64,000 nucleotides of DNA from Nectonema munidae (lineage: Eukaryota > Nematomorpha > Nectonematoida > Nectonematidae): positions 434,001-498,000 of the forward strand of contig JAUIRK010000898.1 in the NCBI GenBank assembly GCA_030549495.1, written 5' to 3'. A program made the position numbers and the translations under genes. Positions within the stretch are counted from its first letter, which is position 1, and every line of letters begins with the position of its first letter. Of the stretch, positions 1 to 12,344 are shown piece by piece. Below the pieces are notes generated by a model. The model saw nothing but the letters and a program-made list of their open reading frames with translations. It made no database searches and had not been told where the DNA came from.

Positions 1-645
1 ATAGGCTACAATTAGTCTTGACAATCTTTCAGTACGTTCATAGGAAGGGGATCGAAAGGAAAGGAGTTGGGTTTAGATGATTGTATGGCGTGTTTTGTAT
101 TATCAGTTGATGTAAAACTGAACGTGAACTGAGGAGGTAGGTCAGAGTTTTTGAAGTAGAGATCTCATGTGTCAGATTGGCATAAATCTGTCTGTCAGGA
201 TGTGATTTGTTTGTTGAATTCTGTGTTGAATGCATTGCTGATCATCTCTGGATTTTCGATGATTTGTTCGTTTTGGATGATGTATAGACTATTTATGTTG
301 TTCGAATTGGAGTTATTTTTGTATGCTTCTTTAATCAATTTCCAGAATTCCTTTTGATTCGGGGATGATATGAGGAATTTACTCTTTATATATTTGTATT
401 TTGATGACTTGATAATGTTGGTTAATTTATTTCGCAGAGTTTTGAATTTTTCGAAGTGTCTCAGTTGCTTTGAGGAATTTAATATATTGAAGAGTTTATT
501 CTGTTTTTTAATGAGAGATTTAATTTCCGCATTAAACCATGGAGGTTCCATAGTCTTTGTCGTAAATGTTTGTAAGGGGCAGCATTCATTATAGATTGTG
601 AATATGGAGGAGGAGATGTCATTAAATGAAAAAAAATGAATTGGG
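1..645 (-). mobile_element. non-LTR retrotransposon fragment (endonuclease-RT linker)
   Basis: Read on the minus strand, 551-195 encodes the stretch that lies between the endonuclease and reverse transcriptase of Jockey/CR1-like LINEs. It opens with PPWFNAEIKSLIKKQNKL, continues through a lysine-rich helix and ends in a FWKLIKEAYK block. A second frame (about 645-540) carries the preceding NECCPLQTF-type segment, so the coding sequence has shifted frame. The RT itself would lie left of base 1, outside the window. Family placement rests on remembered consensus patterns; the clade is uncertain. It is a separate copy from the two LINEs to its right. Confidence 0.75.
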
Positions 646-699
646 GTTCTTTGAGAATGTTGTGTGAAGAGTTAAATGCCAGATCTTTTACCACTATAC

Positions 700-1355
700 T
701 TCTAAATATGTAAGTAATGCTCTAGAAATCATAAATCAGATTGCAACTCTAATGATGATGAACTAAAATATCAATGTTTCAACAGAAAGCTTAATTCTCT
801 AAATGATTTTTCACATAGCGCTGTAGATTTTTCTTGTCCTTGTATAAGGGAGATTCAAAATGTTAAGGTATCACAAATTTTGGATGAATAATAGCAAGAA
901 TTTTATTTTTTTATTAACTCTTCTTATTTGTATTTGATTCTCATAACTTTAACTATTATGACTGCAATATCCTTAGTTTAAATTTTTAATTCTTAAAATT
1001 CAGCTGTGCAAATAAGTGTTATTTCCAATAAAATTATATACATTAGTATTTGAAAAGGGGCAGATTGAAATCACCACTAAATGTTTTTATAATTTCATTG
1101 TTAATTTTCAACAAAAAGGATGCGCTTTTTACCACAAAACACTTAATATAATTAAAATTACTTAAAATTAAAAAAAATATTAAATAAAAAGATACACAGA
1201 TATTTAAGTTAGAACCAGGTCTAGTAATCTTGCCAAGCCACACATATTAGTAATTATTTAAATTTAAAAATTATTCTGTTTTATCAAACTTACTATTATA
1301 AAATAATTATATTATTATTTAGAAATAATTATTATATTTTAAGTTATTTTATAAT
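700..1355. other. A/T-rich spacer, nothing recognised
   Basis: Between the first LINE fragment and the TAGG tail of the next LINE I see only A/T-rich sequence with scattered stops in all frames. No terminal repeats or RNA-like folds stand out. Confidence 0.5.
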
Positions 1356-3640
1356 ATAGGTAGGTAGGTAGGTAGGTAGGTAGGTAGTTATGGAGATTTC
1401 TAAGCACTTTCCAGCTGGAGCTGATATGCTTGCAAGTCTGCTGGAATTTAGTCTTCAAAGTGTGAGTTTAGACTTTGTGGGTCTTTCTGAAATAGAAAAG
1501 AAAATTTGGAAGATTTTCATGGCTGTAGACACTAGACTGTTTTGTAGAATGTATGGGTTAGGGATGATAATGGCTTATTGTTATTGGATATTTGGGAGAG
1601 GATTGAGTGTTTGGTTTGCAGAGAGTATTGGTTCGATTGTGGTTATGAGAAGAGAGAGATGTTTGATGAGTAATGGGTGTTGTAGAAGATCATATAGAGA
1701 GGATGGATATCTTTAAAAAATTAGCGGCTTTTTTCAAGGAGTTGGTGTCGGTGAGAATGAAAAATTGGACAATAAAGGAGAATATGTATAGGTGTTTCAA
1801 TGTACGTACAGCTAAAACGACAGAAAGGGTTTGAATGAAGTTTGAATTTGAAGAAATATGAATTACAAGGGCAATGGGATGAGAGCCCGCGAATGATGTT
1901 CCGAGGGAGTGAGTGAAAGTGTTTCTTTAAAATGAGTTGTGATAATGGCATAGATGTCGGAAGTGATGTGATGGTTGAGTCAATAGATTGTTGCCACTGC
2001 AGTAGTGTAAAGTTAGTTATTGTGTTTGTAAATGTGGAGATGGGTAGAGAAAATAGGGGTAGGATCTGTGAATCGGAGATTTTTGATTTTGGAACGTAAT
2101 TGACAAGGTAGTTTTCGAAACAGGTGGAATGAGCTTGGCACCAGACGATTTTTAATTCAAAGTGATTAGATAGGTGAATAAGTTTGCTTGCTAAACTATA
2201 AGTTGAGTGTGAGATTTTATTTTCAAGTTTTAGGTCATTTATTAAATTTTGCGAGTCTGTGAAAAAAGTGATATATTTGAAGGAGGTAGAAAAGGAAGTT
2301 AGGTTATTAAGGAGTATGTTGCAGGATAGTAATACTGGCTGAATTTCTGTTTCGTGTGTAGTGATTTCTGGATCTAGATTTGTGTGTTGGATAAGGAATG
2401 GGTTTTTTGTGTTTTGTAGGAAGAATGCGCATGCAGCTGAAGAGCGATGTTGTCATTTGGAACCGTCAGTGAAAATTGAAAGCGAGCTGATAGTATTTGT
2501 TGTACGTTGGTGAGCTATAGAGTTTAGGGCAAGATATATATGGTAACAGATTTTAGTGGTGTAAGGAGGAGACGAAAAAGGGTGGATGAGCTCGATTTGG
2601 TGATTTAATGATAGCACTTGGTAAGATGTTTTGTTAGGAGCAAACTGAATTAATAAGGAATTGTAGTACTGCAGTGATTGGGATATTTGGATTTTGTATA
2701 GGTTGGTGAAAATTTGCGGTTATTAGATAATTTTTAGGAGCGTTTTCTTTAGATTAAGATAGAGGGGTAGCGTGTTAGTGAATAATTTAAGTTTTGTAGT
2801 TAATGTAGTGTGATAGGCATTGGTGATAGAAAGGAGACACAGGCGATGAATTTTATTAAGATGAGTAAGGGATGACTGATGTTTCAACAATGAGCCCCAT
2901 AAAAATATTCCATATTTAGGGACAGGGAAAATGAGATTTTATAAATGAACTTTATGATTTTTGGAGAAAGTCCCCATTTGTAAGAAATTGCCTTTTTAAG
3001 AGAGAAAAAAGTTTTGACTAATTTTTGTGAGGTGCTTTTGAAATGAGTAGAGAATTTTAAGTTGGGTTGGAAAGTGAGCCCAAGATATTTTACTTGGTTC
3101 TGTGGATCTAATTTGTTAGTTTTGTTAAGTTGCAAGGGTAAAGGTTTAATCCTTTTGCGTGTGAAATGAATTAAGTAGAATTTATTAAGGTTAAAGGAAA
3201 TTTTTTATTGTTGCGCTTTGAATTGGATTTGTTTTAGTAGGGAAAGAGATTGTTTAAGATTTTCGTTTTGCTCAGAACTAGAAAAAGAGAAAAGAAGGTC
3301 GTCGGAGTATCCCTGAGAAAAGTTAGAGTTGTTGTTGATAAAAGCAAGAAGGGGGTTTATGAGTATTAACCAATGTAGGTCAGATAAGCTGCCACCTTGA
3401 GGAGTAGAGAGAGAGAGATCGCGAATATATGAGTTGTTGTTTTGGATTAGAATTAGAATGCGATAGCTAAGGTAATTGTGTATGAACTTTATCATGTATG
3501 TGGGGTAGGTGTTATCTATGAGGTTTTTAATGATAGCTGGGTTCCAGGCAGTGTTAGTGGAGATTCAAGGTAAAGCGTAAGTCGAGAAAATGCTAATTCT
3601 GAGTTTTTGTTGGGAAGATAGGCAAATTGGTTAGCGTGAA
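1356..3640 (-). mobile_element. non-LTR retrotransposon with RNase H (R1/I/Jockey-like), 5'-truncated
   Basis: Minus-strand frames give an ordered LINE 3' half. From about 3560 an AFDTAW-type start of the RT palm is followed by LSTPQGGSLS and a YSDD catalytic box near 3297-3311 (Y-x-DD). Next comes VKYLGLTFQPNLKFSTHF (thumb, near 3080). An RNase H domain follows, with FTDGSK near 2460, THETE, and FFTDSQNLIND near 2250. Last is a cysteine/histidine C-terminus, CRFSCTYIETPIHILLYC, near 1780. Order and motifs identify a LINE with a C-terminal RNase H. Several in-frame stops and frame changes are present and the 5' half is missing, so the copy is dead. The plus-strand 108-codon frame at 1390-1716 is only an antisense shadow of its 3' coding region. 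Confidence 0.9.
1357..1388. repeat. (TAGG)n microsatellite at a LINE 3' end
   Basis: About seven tandem TAGG units (CCTA on the minus strand) lie exactly where the minus-strand LINE to the right should end. Short tandem 3' tails are known in several LINE clades, so this is probably the element's tail. It is not the arthropod telomere repeat, which is TTAGG. Confidence 0.8.
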
Positions 3641-4350
3641 TGAGTCGATTTTTTAAGCTATTATGTAGCTATGTCTATATAGCTATGTCGAGTTTTTGTT
3701 TGAATATAAATAATATTTAAAATTTTTCTTATTTAACAAATAAAAAATCTCAATCTCAATGATTTTTAGGGTATAAGAAGAAGAAGAAGAAGAAGAATTT
3801 TTTATCATAAAAAAATCTTCTAAAAAAAAAATTTTCTTTTTGGAAATTTTTTTTTTTTTTCGAGGGTCAGAACACAAAAACAAAAAAAAAAAAAAAACAT
3901 TTTAATTTTTTTTTTATTTATTATAAATAATAAATAAATCATAAATAAAAAAATAAATAAAATTAAAAAAAAAATAAAATATAAAAAAATAAAAAAAAAA
4001 AAATAAATTAAATTAAAACAAAATAAAAATTAATTTAATTTTATATAAATAATTTTTCTTTTTTTTTCTTTTTTATAATGAAAAAAAAAAAATAATAATA
4101 ATTTTAAAAATATACAATATTTTTTTTATATTTTATTTATAATAAAACATACATTGGTGTGATTGGGTTAAAAGGGATGGTGGTGTTATTAAATTAAATT
4201 TTTAGGGGGAGGTGAAAAAAGATGTATTGAGAGGGAAAAAAAAAATAATGATGCTAAAGACAAAAAAATAAAAAAAATTATAAAAAATAAAAAAAAAAAA
4301 AAAAAAATTTTTTTATATATTTTTTTTATTATGTTTTTATTTTTTAATTT
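3641..4350. repeat. low-complexity A/T desert
   Basis: Roughly 700 bp of almost pure A/T with long A and T runs, a short (GAA)n tract near 3777-3797 and TAAA-type microsatellite. A G-rich patch near 4150-4250 is the only break. No gene is supported here. Confidence 0.85.
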
Positions 4351-4351
4351 A

Positions 4352-4490
4352 AAAAGTATACCTCTCAGCTTAACCGTTGAAGTTCAGGAGTTCAAGGCTT
4401 TGGACTCTTAAAAACAAAATTACAAAATCAAGCATAATTCGAGCAAGCCTTACAGGAGAGAGAGCTTTGATAACCAACCAAACAAATAAA
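4352..4490 (+). repeat. tRNA-derived SINE family B, copy 1
   Basis: This stretch is the reverse complement of the copy at 4655-4822. Shared blocks are CTCAGCTTAAC, the internal box-B-like region, and the terminal ATCAAAGCTC plus (TTGG)n-like end. It is more diverged than the other copies. The two neighbours face each other across about 165 bp. Confidence 0.65.
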
Positions 4491-4654
4491 AAATCAAGTT
4501 ATTATTTTAATGTTTTAAATTAATTTTTTATTTTTTATATTTTAATTTCAAATTAATAATTTATATATTAGTTTTATACTGAGAATAATTTTTCTATATA
4601 TATTTAACTTATTCTTTGAATATTTAAATTTGTTTTCATTTGTTTTGGAGTATT

Positions 4655-4822
4655 TGGGTGTTGGTTGGTTAGAGATATCAAAGCTCGCATTATGCTTAAG
4701 AAAATGGTTAATCACAATTTTTGTGAATTTGTTTTTAGACTTGGGAGCCTTGGAGTTCGAACCCCTCACCTTCAATTGTTAAGCTGAGAGGAACACCCTA
4801 ACAACCATTGAGCCTCGGTATA
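4655..4822 (-). repeat. tRNA-derived SINE family B, copy 2
   Basis: On the minus strand the head reads like a tRNA. A GGCTCAATGG box A is followed about 45 nt later by GGTTCGAACTC (box B), then a shared body (CACAAAAATTGTGATTAACC) and a TTGG-rich tail. The copy at 46568-46752 matches the same body and tail. Lack of a closed acceptor stem and the long 3' body argue for a SINE, not a working tRNA gene. Confidence 0.75.
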
Positions 4823-5719
4823 TTTAGATGTATTTTATTATTAATTAAAAATTTATATTTCTATTTTCAAATAATATGTCATTTTAAAAACTAGTTTTTA
4901 GCTCTTTTTTGGGTGTTTTTGGGTGAAAATACAAAAAAAATTTTAATAAAAAAAACTGGATAAAATTTTGAAATTCTATAAAAATTGTGAATAATAATAA
5001 CTTTTTTTACTAAGTGGATAAACTTTTGAATTTTTTTCTCCTTACTTTATTTAATTATATATATGCAAATTGTCCCCTTTCGGAGTTAAAAATTGATGCT
5101 TTTTATGAGTTTGGATTTTTAGCAGTGATATAAACTTGATACTCAACATTATTGATATGTAAAATTAAAAATCAATGGGTGTCTCTTTTAAGTTTTCTAT
5201 AGATTCTTTTTTTTCATCCAATGCAGGTTTTGAAAATGTGAAAAATCGCACTATTTTGGGCTAAATATAGATAATAAACTTAATTTCTCTAGTCATACTA
5301 ATCAACCGGTCTTAAAATTAAGTAAAGTCAATGGCGTATTCAGCTATACCAAGCATGGTTTTTAATTAAATTTAAAATACAATGGTTTATTTATAACATG
5401 CCCATGAATATTAATGTATATAAAATATATAAAACAGGAAAGAAAGAGAAGTGACGATGAGAACTTCTTGTATGTGGCTTGATAACTTTTGAATAGAAGA
5501 AAGAAAACACCAAAAAATTTTCTCAGAACTCAAAATTAGATAGCTGATAAATGACGATGATTTTTATGGGAACATGAATTAAAGTACTATTGAGTACAGG
5601 AATTTTTTCACTTTAACGACAAATTTTTCATGAATTGGGCGTAGCTTGTACAATTTATAATGGGGGATGGATCACTAATAATGTTTTTAACGCAACTCAA
5701 CTTGTTTGATGTTACAAGA
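4823..5719. other. spacer without recognised features
   Basis: A/T-rich sequence between SINE B and the next LINE. No coding signal, terminal repeat or RNA was found by eye. Confidence 0.4.
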
Positions 5720-7345
5720 ATGTCACAAATTTTTGATCTGATATTCTTGTCGATGATACGATATTAGAATATGTAGAGCTGTTTGTAGAGCTGTATGACA
5801 GGAGCACAGAGAAGTGGGCCATTTAGTCTTATGAAATCTAGTTAGGAAGGAGTATAGAAGATTGTTCTCGTAAAAGAGACTCATAAAAATAACTTTTGAT
5901 TTTACTTTGCTGTTGTACGGTATCTTGACAGGCATTGTTGAAACTAAAGTGTTATACACTTTACCAGCAAACTTGGAGCGATTATTGATGTTCGCTTGCA
6001 AATAATAATCTGCGTATTTCGTTAGTAGCTCTTTATTATAGAAAATAACTTTTTGATGTATCACAAGAATATTTTTGATGTCGTATCTTTCTATTTGTTC
6101 TTGGTCCGTTTTATAAAAGTGGTCTCATAGCAAATTAATTTTTCAATTTAAATTTTTTGAACATCCTTAATAAAAGGTTTGATTGCTGTGTTATTTTCGA
6201 GCACATTTTAAAAATGAAGTGGTAGGGATCATTTCTATCTCTTAGGCTAGCCATGTAATGTTGCAGCAGAGAACTTTGTTAGAAAGATCTAAAGAGCGTA
6301 GACCGAGAATAATCTCGAGATAGTCCTGAAAAAAATTGAATACAGACCCAACAATCATTTTGCACATTTTGTACCAGATTTTACTGAGGTTATTTGTGTT
6401 TTTGCTAGTTATCTCTGAAAAGAATTGAATCAATGGAACAATAACGATTTTTATGAGATAAGTCAGTTCATTCTGGTTTATTCCCAAGTTTAGTTTCGTG
6501 AACTTACAGATTTGTACAAAGCGATACTGAACTTTCCTAGCAAAAGAAATAGATAGTTGTTCAAAATTGAGTCCGTTATCAATGATCATACTCAAGAATT
6601 GGGTAGAGTGAGTTAGGAGGATCTCTTTATTTTGAGTGAGTTTAAAAGAGGTTGGTAAACGCTTTTTCTCGTTTGCGCTGAAGCTGATAATTCCACTTTT
6701 ATTGACGTTATAGTTTACAACGAATCTCTATTTTTGTGTCCATTGATGGATTTTTTCAATAACTTGTTTTATGTGTTCGTTATTGAATTGGATAGATTGT
6801 ACTGACACTTTGATAGTTATGTCATCTGAAATTTAAATGTGGAGATAATTAATTTATTAGTTATTTCATTGGAGCAGATTAGATCAGCAATATAAAATTT
6901 GAAGAGAAGCGGTAGAAGGACAGCACCTTGCAGGAATCCATAAATAGAACAATTTCGTATAGGGCCAATGTTGTCGTTCACATGAAATTGGATAGGCCAA
7001 TCAAATAAGAAGCTATATATGTATTTGAGAAATTTATTCTGAATACCACTATTCCAGAATTTGGCGATAAGACCTGATTTCCAAACACCATCAAAAGCAT
7101 TTTCAAAGTCTAGAAAGAGACATATTGTTGACAATTTGCAACTTATGTATTCCCTTGATTTCTGTTATGAGACGGTGTAAATATCTGAGCGTGCTCTTAC
7201 CTTTTGAAAAGCCTTCTTGTGTGTGGGCGTCAAGATATGAATGCCAAAATATGACACTAGGCGATTTGCTTATATTCTTTCAAATAGCTTACCCATGTGT
7301 GCAGTTTTGCTGATTGTTTGTGATCCGAATTTCATGCAAAGAGTT
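5720..7345 (-). mobile_element. non-LTR retrotransposon (Jockey/CR1-like), RT to C-terminus
   Basis: Minus strand, in order. A pre-RT block near 7330-7140 has a GKLFERI-like start and several frame changes. The RT palm near 7130-6850 shows FLDFENAFDGVWKSGLIAKF and a GFLQGAVLLPLLF box. A DDITIKVSV remnant of the catalytic loop follows near 6820. The thumb and connection lie at 6660-6240. A C-terminal domain at 6064-5723 ends in CSCHTALQTALHILISY, the usual Cys/His tail. No RNase H is visible, unlike the LINE at 1356-3640, so it is a different family. Stops and frame changes show it is dead. Confidence 0.88.
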
Positions 7346-7350
7346 TGAAT

Positions 7351-7480
7351 CTATGAAGCTACCTTCTCCGCTCCCTAATTTTCCTTTTAAAACTAACAAA
7401 TGCTTCAACTGTAAAAGAAAGCATCATCAAAAAGATGATCGTCACCAGTGTCCTACCACAAGAAAATGTGTCAAATAAAA
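7351..7480 (+). mobile_element. possible fossil fragment of an LTR-type gag zinc knuckle
   Basis: A short plus-strand stretch encodes CFNCKRKHHQKDDRHQCP, spaced like the zinc knuckle of retrotransposon gag proteins. It abuts the LINE in the opposite orientation. It is a small broken fossil; no other part of such an element is recognised around it. A chance or LINE-derived match is possible. Confidence 0.3.
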
Positions 7481-9332
7481 ATACTGGAACTACCTACTTT
7501 AACGAGAGACTCTGTAATTTTTATATCATCGTCTGCTCTTATTAACAGAATAATGTAATAAATAATAGTATAAAGGATAACTAGTAGATAAATGTATGTA
7601 AAGTATATGTTCTTACACACTTAGTATTGAATGTAATATAAATATGAAAAATAATGGGGCTAAGAAAGTGAATAACAAAGAAAATGGGTTTATTGAGCTT
7701 TTCATAGCTTGTAGATCGCGTGGAATCTCAAAGGGGGCAAAAAATAACTAACGATAAAGGTAAAAGTACCGTGGAATATTTTAATAATCTAGAAGGTACA
7801 ATTCTGTCGTTCGTATTGAACTATGAGGAACTAAGAAGAGTGACTAGAAAGAAAAATAGTTTTATAATAATTTCTTTGATTTCTATTTTCTACTCTTTAT
7901 ATTTTAATATATTTATTAATTTTTAGAAATTCTTATTTGATTTTTTTTACTTTTGTAACTTATTTATCCAACATTTATTTAAACGAAAGTTTTTTTAAGA
8001 AAGCGGTAATCTTATGTGCATTTCCGTTATTTTTATATTGAATTTATTTTTAAAATTCGTTATAGATAAAAAAAATTTCTGTAGTTTTATAGTAGTATAA
8101 TTTTTTCATAAAAGTTAACTATTTAGTATTTTTAATTAAAATTGAATAGATGAGTTAAAGAAAGAATTTTTAAAACTGAACGAATATGTTAAAATTTTGA
8201 GCTTTAATATGCACGCCTGCTTATATAAGAGGATTAAATATTAAAATATTGGCTAATATAATGACAGATAATACCGTTAACCCCATGTATTTGTGGGGGC
8301 TAGGGACGAAGACTCCCTACTAATAAACTGAAATTCGCAAATACTTATAACCTTCTTCTAAAAATGCTTATAACAGCTTATTTTGGAATTTTAAACAATT
8401 CATACTCCTTAGACTTTTACTCCAAACATATTAACACCATTTAATTTGATTAAAAGTGAAACCAGTACAAAATCAACTAATCTTACAGTTTTATCTTCGG
8501 GATCATTAACAAGTTTCATAGAATTAATAATTTATTTTATGATTTTGTAAAGAAAATTAGGGACAAATATTAATCTTAATAAAGTCCATATTTTTGTGCA
8601 GTAGATTGTGAGAAAACGACCAGTTTTCAGCCACTACATCTGGCAGTTGATTCTAATATAAGGGGAAAAGTTGGTTTTTCCATAACTTATAATAAAATGG
8701 TTTTTTGAAACCTTAATTGTATCTTTAGGTTTTTAATTTTTTTAGGCACAATGGGACACCAGTGTCCCAAAAATCGTCTTTTTAAGTTATATAAAAACTC
8801 TTTGAGAAAGAAAGATGATAGTAAAGCAACGCATGGAAGGGTTAAGCAATATAGTGTTTGCCACATTTTAAGCTTCGAATAGGGTTAGTAGAATATTTTG
8901 ATTCAGCAAGTTTAAGATGTTTGCTTTTTAAAAGAAGTATTCATTTATTTCACCATAATGGCCTTTTATTTCAGGTTTTCTCCATTATTTATTGATATTT
9001 TAATAAATATATTCTCAAGTGGAAAGGTGATTTCTATCAGCAATAGAGTGAGAAAATGAAATAATGTGGTAGGGGTAAACCGTGCATCTAAATTTAATAT
9101 ACGTAAAATGATTGGAGCACAAAAAAGTTAATAAAATAAGATAAAAGAATTTTTTTTTAGAAATTAATAGAAATTTTACAATATTTGAAATATTAACTTA
9201 TACTTATAATTTATAAAATAATTTTTATAAAAAATTTAAAGCAATCTTAGATAAGACTAAAAACTTTTTCTATTTTTGGATTAGTAATTTATTATGCTTA
9301 TCTGGTCTTTTAAAAATGTTTATACTTTAATT
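7481..9332. other. A/T-rich spacer, nothing recognised
   Basis: About 1.8 kb without coding signal. A short frame at 7720-7926 is not conserved with anything I recognise and is rich in A/T codons, so I do not call it a gene. Confidence 0.4.
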
Positions 9333-9624
9333 CAGTGGGGGATCCAGAAATCTTTTGTGGGGGGGGGGGGGGGGATACTAATATCATCAAAATATTTTAC
9401 ACATTTTATTAGGGAAGAAATTTGAAAACGTATGTAAAATAAATGATTAAAATTATATTACAAAGTCTTTTCTTCTTTCTTTTTGCTTTGAAAATGGATC
9501 AATGACTTCATCAATTTTGATTTCTATTTTAGGGTGGACTCCAACCTTAATTTTTCTTGAATAGATTGCTGGTGGGGGGGGGGGGGTATGCATCCCCCTA
9601 TCCCCGCCTCTCGGTCCATCCCTG
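9333..9624. mobile_element. hAT-type MITE with G-tract subterminal ends
   Basis: A 292-bp element flanked by a perfect 8-bp target duplication CTTTAATT (9325-9332 and 9625-9632). The left end starts CAGTGGGGGATCCAG; the right end, reversed, starts CAGGGATGGACCGAG. Both ends lead into a long G tract (16 G at 9359-9374 on the left). The 8-bp duplication and CAG-starting ends are standard for hAT. It has no coding capacity. Confidence 0.88.
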
Positions 9625-10019
9625 CTTTAATTAATGTCAAAGTACCAATGAGGGCTATGACTTTTCTTAGCTACCAAATCTCTACTCAAGACGAGCTAAA
9701 ATAATTTTCGCTAATAGCTTAGAAAATTAATATTAGTAAACATTTATTTCTTATGCAATTTTTCAATGATGTTCTATATTCTGTTAATTTTAATAAATAG
9801 CAATAACATTGATTTATTGTTTATGTTAAAGATAAAATTAGAAGAATATTTTTAAGCAAGTTTTTGATGAATACTTTGCAAACAACGAGCGATAAACCAG
9901 AAATAATTGTTTGAAATTCCAGATTGTTCAAAATTATCATAAGATATTAGTGTATACAATATGTACTTTAAATTATTCTATTTTAATTTTATAATCAGAG
10001 GCAGACAGAAAATCAAGTG

Positions 10020-12295
10020 CTGATGAAAATTTTTATTAATAATAATTCATTTTTACATGGAAGTTTTGAAGAAAATTTTCAGGCATTACGAGTAAATTTG
10101 ATTGAAATTTTCATATTTTAATTGCGCAAACCGCCCCCAGAAAGGAAGCCATACATTTTTAAATCTTCAATGAATATATTTGGTGACAATTTACGGAAGT
10201 AACGTGCAATTTTGAATGATACTTTTGAAGGCTAAATGCAAAATCTAACTCCAGAAATGAAACAAGTCATCTAATCTAACTAAACCGAGCACTTTTGGCC
10301 CTCCTTGGTTTGATTCTTGTTTATTTTATCCTTCCCTTAGTTTATTAATTAAAGATGGAGTTTTGAGCTATAAATCTCAATCGGACCTCTATTGTTTTGC
10401 TTACAAATATGCTCTCAGGTTGTAATCTACTTCATTTTCCTATTCTTTATATGGTATCTAATTTTGCTCTTAATTCCAAACTTTTAGTACCTTGGTAGAT
10501 CTACTTTCATTTGAAATTCATTTTGTGCAATCTATGTTTGAAAAAATCTTTTCAGAGATTTATTTAGCTTAGAATTTAAACGATTTCATTGCTTTTCTAT
10601 TCAAGAGAATTCCTTTGTTGATGCTGTCTTTTTTAATCAATATCATGAGTGGATTTCAGTGGTTATGAACAAATATCACTCTGGATATTTGCTAACGATT
10701 CCTTTTTCAAAATTTCTGTTCTTGGTGAATCTATTTATAATCCTCTTTTTTCAATTATAAAAACTTTTCCACCTCTAAAATATTCACTCATTCACACCGA
10801 AGGAAAAAATTTGTCAAATTTGATTCACATTTATAATTTTTTTGAGAAAAGCTATATTTTTACATATTGATGTCTTTCATATTAATGGTAACTCTAGCTG
10901 TTTAAAATATAAACTAATAAGATAAAGGTTTAATGATTTTTGATTTACAATGTAGGAGTTTCTTCTTCACGTTCAAGATGTTTTTTGAAAATCTCAATAG
11001 TAGATTTTTACATCAACTCCTATTTCATTGGAAAACCGTATATCTTCCATGTAGAGAAGTTGCATACTTATTTCTTAAAACTATATAACTCCTGAAAGGA
11101 TGGCTATATCGGCGATATAAAAGCACTTTTTTAAAGGTGTTACTATTTTATTTTTCTTATGATCACGCGTTAGCATACTTAAATTTCTGTACTATAATAA
11201 AAAACGATTGTGAGAACAAACTTGACAAATGATTTTTGGAAAAAAAAGATTTTTGTCAATTCGATTGATACTTTCACCTATTTTTACACTGTAATGACCA
11301 AAAAGAACTACAGAAATGAAAAACATGGAAGATATTGTATTAAAAATTATTTTAAATTTGAGGGATATTTTTTGTTTGAATTTTATCCTAAATCAAAATT
11401 TTAATAGTCAATTTTTTGATTTGAGTTTTTGAGAAAATATAGTTATTTCAGATTTTATTTTTTCTGAAATGTCAAACTTGATTTATAATCCACGTATTCT
11501 TGCTCCTAATTGGGGAAACTAAGTCCTGGAATGAAGTGAGCATCGTAATAAAAAAAAATTAAGAATAAAAAACATATTTTATTTAAAATATGGAAGTATT
11601 TATGAGATAATTTTCAGGCATACATCACTAATTCTATTTGTATTTTCACACCTTTTTTCACAGTAATGGTAAAATCTTAGCCAAAAAATGTTATCAGCAT
11701 GGTTAATTTAGTTTCTTAAAATGCGAAAAAAATGTTTTTAAAGAAAATTTTCAGGCGAAACTAATATATTTGATTGACATTTTCACATTATAATTAAGAA
11801 AACTGAGTCCAAAAATGAAATCAACATTGAGATTTAGTATAAAAAGTATATTTTATTGAGAATATAAATAATATTCTAGGAAATAATTTTTGCCGTCATT
11901 TTCACACTCAAAATGCAAAAAAGGATTCCAGAAATAAAATCAATTTCTTCGATTTATTAAAAAATATATATATTTTATTTAAAATGTGTACAAATGTTTT
12001 TGGAGACACTTTATCAGACGTAAACCGCAAATACTTTTAGACATTTCCAAATCATAGTTGCTAAAACTGTTCTCAGAAATTAAATTGGCATGGTAGATTT
12101 GATGTAAAAAATATATTTAGTTTAAAATTTAATTAATATTCTTGGACTTTCAGATGTAAACCACAAAATTGATTGACACTTTTAGACATTTTGAAAACCA
12201 AATGTCAAAATATGACTCCGAAATTTAGTATAATTTAACTTAATTTAGTATAAAAATGTGTATTTTTTTAATTTGAATAATGTTCATTTGCAGAA
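10020..12295 (+). repeat. dispersed ~130-bp-unit repeat family, copy A (about 2.3 kb)
   Basis: The segment has two parts. At each side are units spaced about 115-145 bp that share GATTGACATTTTCACA, a GAAATGAAATCA-like block, and TTTAGTATAAAAA followed by an A/T tract. Anchors fall near 10101, 10218, 11262, 11478, 11634, 11772, 11890, 12029 and 12172. Between them (10270-11200) is a unique core that starts CTAATCTAACTAAACCGAGC. The same core and units occur in reverse order and strand at 27905-25838, and partly at 44140-44560. The core holds one short frame (10649-10870) with a partly alignable counterpart in the inverted copy, but no known domain. Confidence 0.75.
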
Positions 12296-12344
12296 GCTAT
12301 TGTAAAATTGATGAAAAAAGAGAACCACAACTCTTAGAAAATGA

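Noticed and set aside
1357-1388. Telomere repeat
   Set aside because: The unit is TAGG, not TTAGG, it is short, and it sits at a LINE 3' end.
1390-1716. 108-codon open frame on the plus strand
   Set aside because: It is antisense to the 3' coding part of the minus-strand LINE, whose reading is supported by motif order.
4655-4822. tRNA gene
   Set aside because: Box A and B are present, but there is no closed acceptor stem, and the head continues into a body repeated elsewhere, so it is a SINE.
10020-12295. CRISPR array
   Set aside because: Units are 115-145 bp, diverged throughout and without constant repeat/spacer alternation; the context is eukaryotic.
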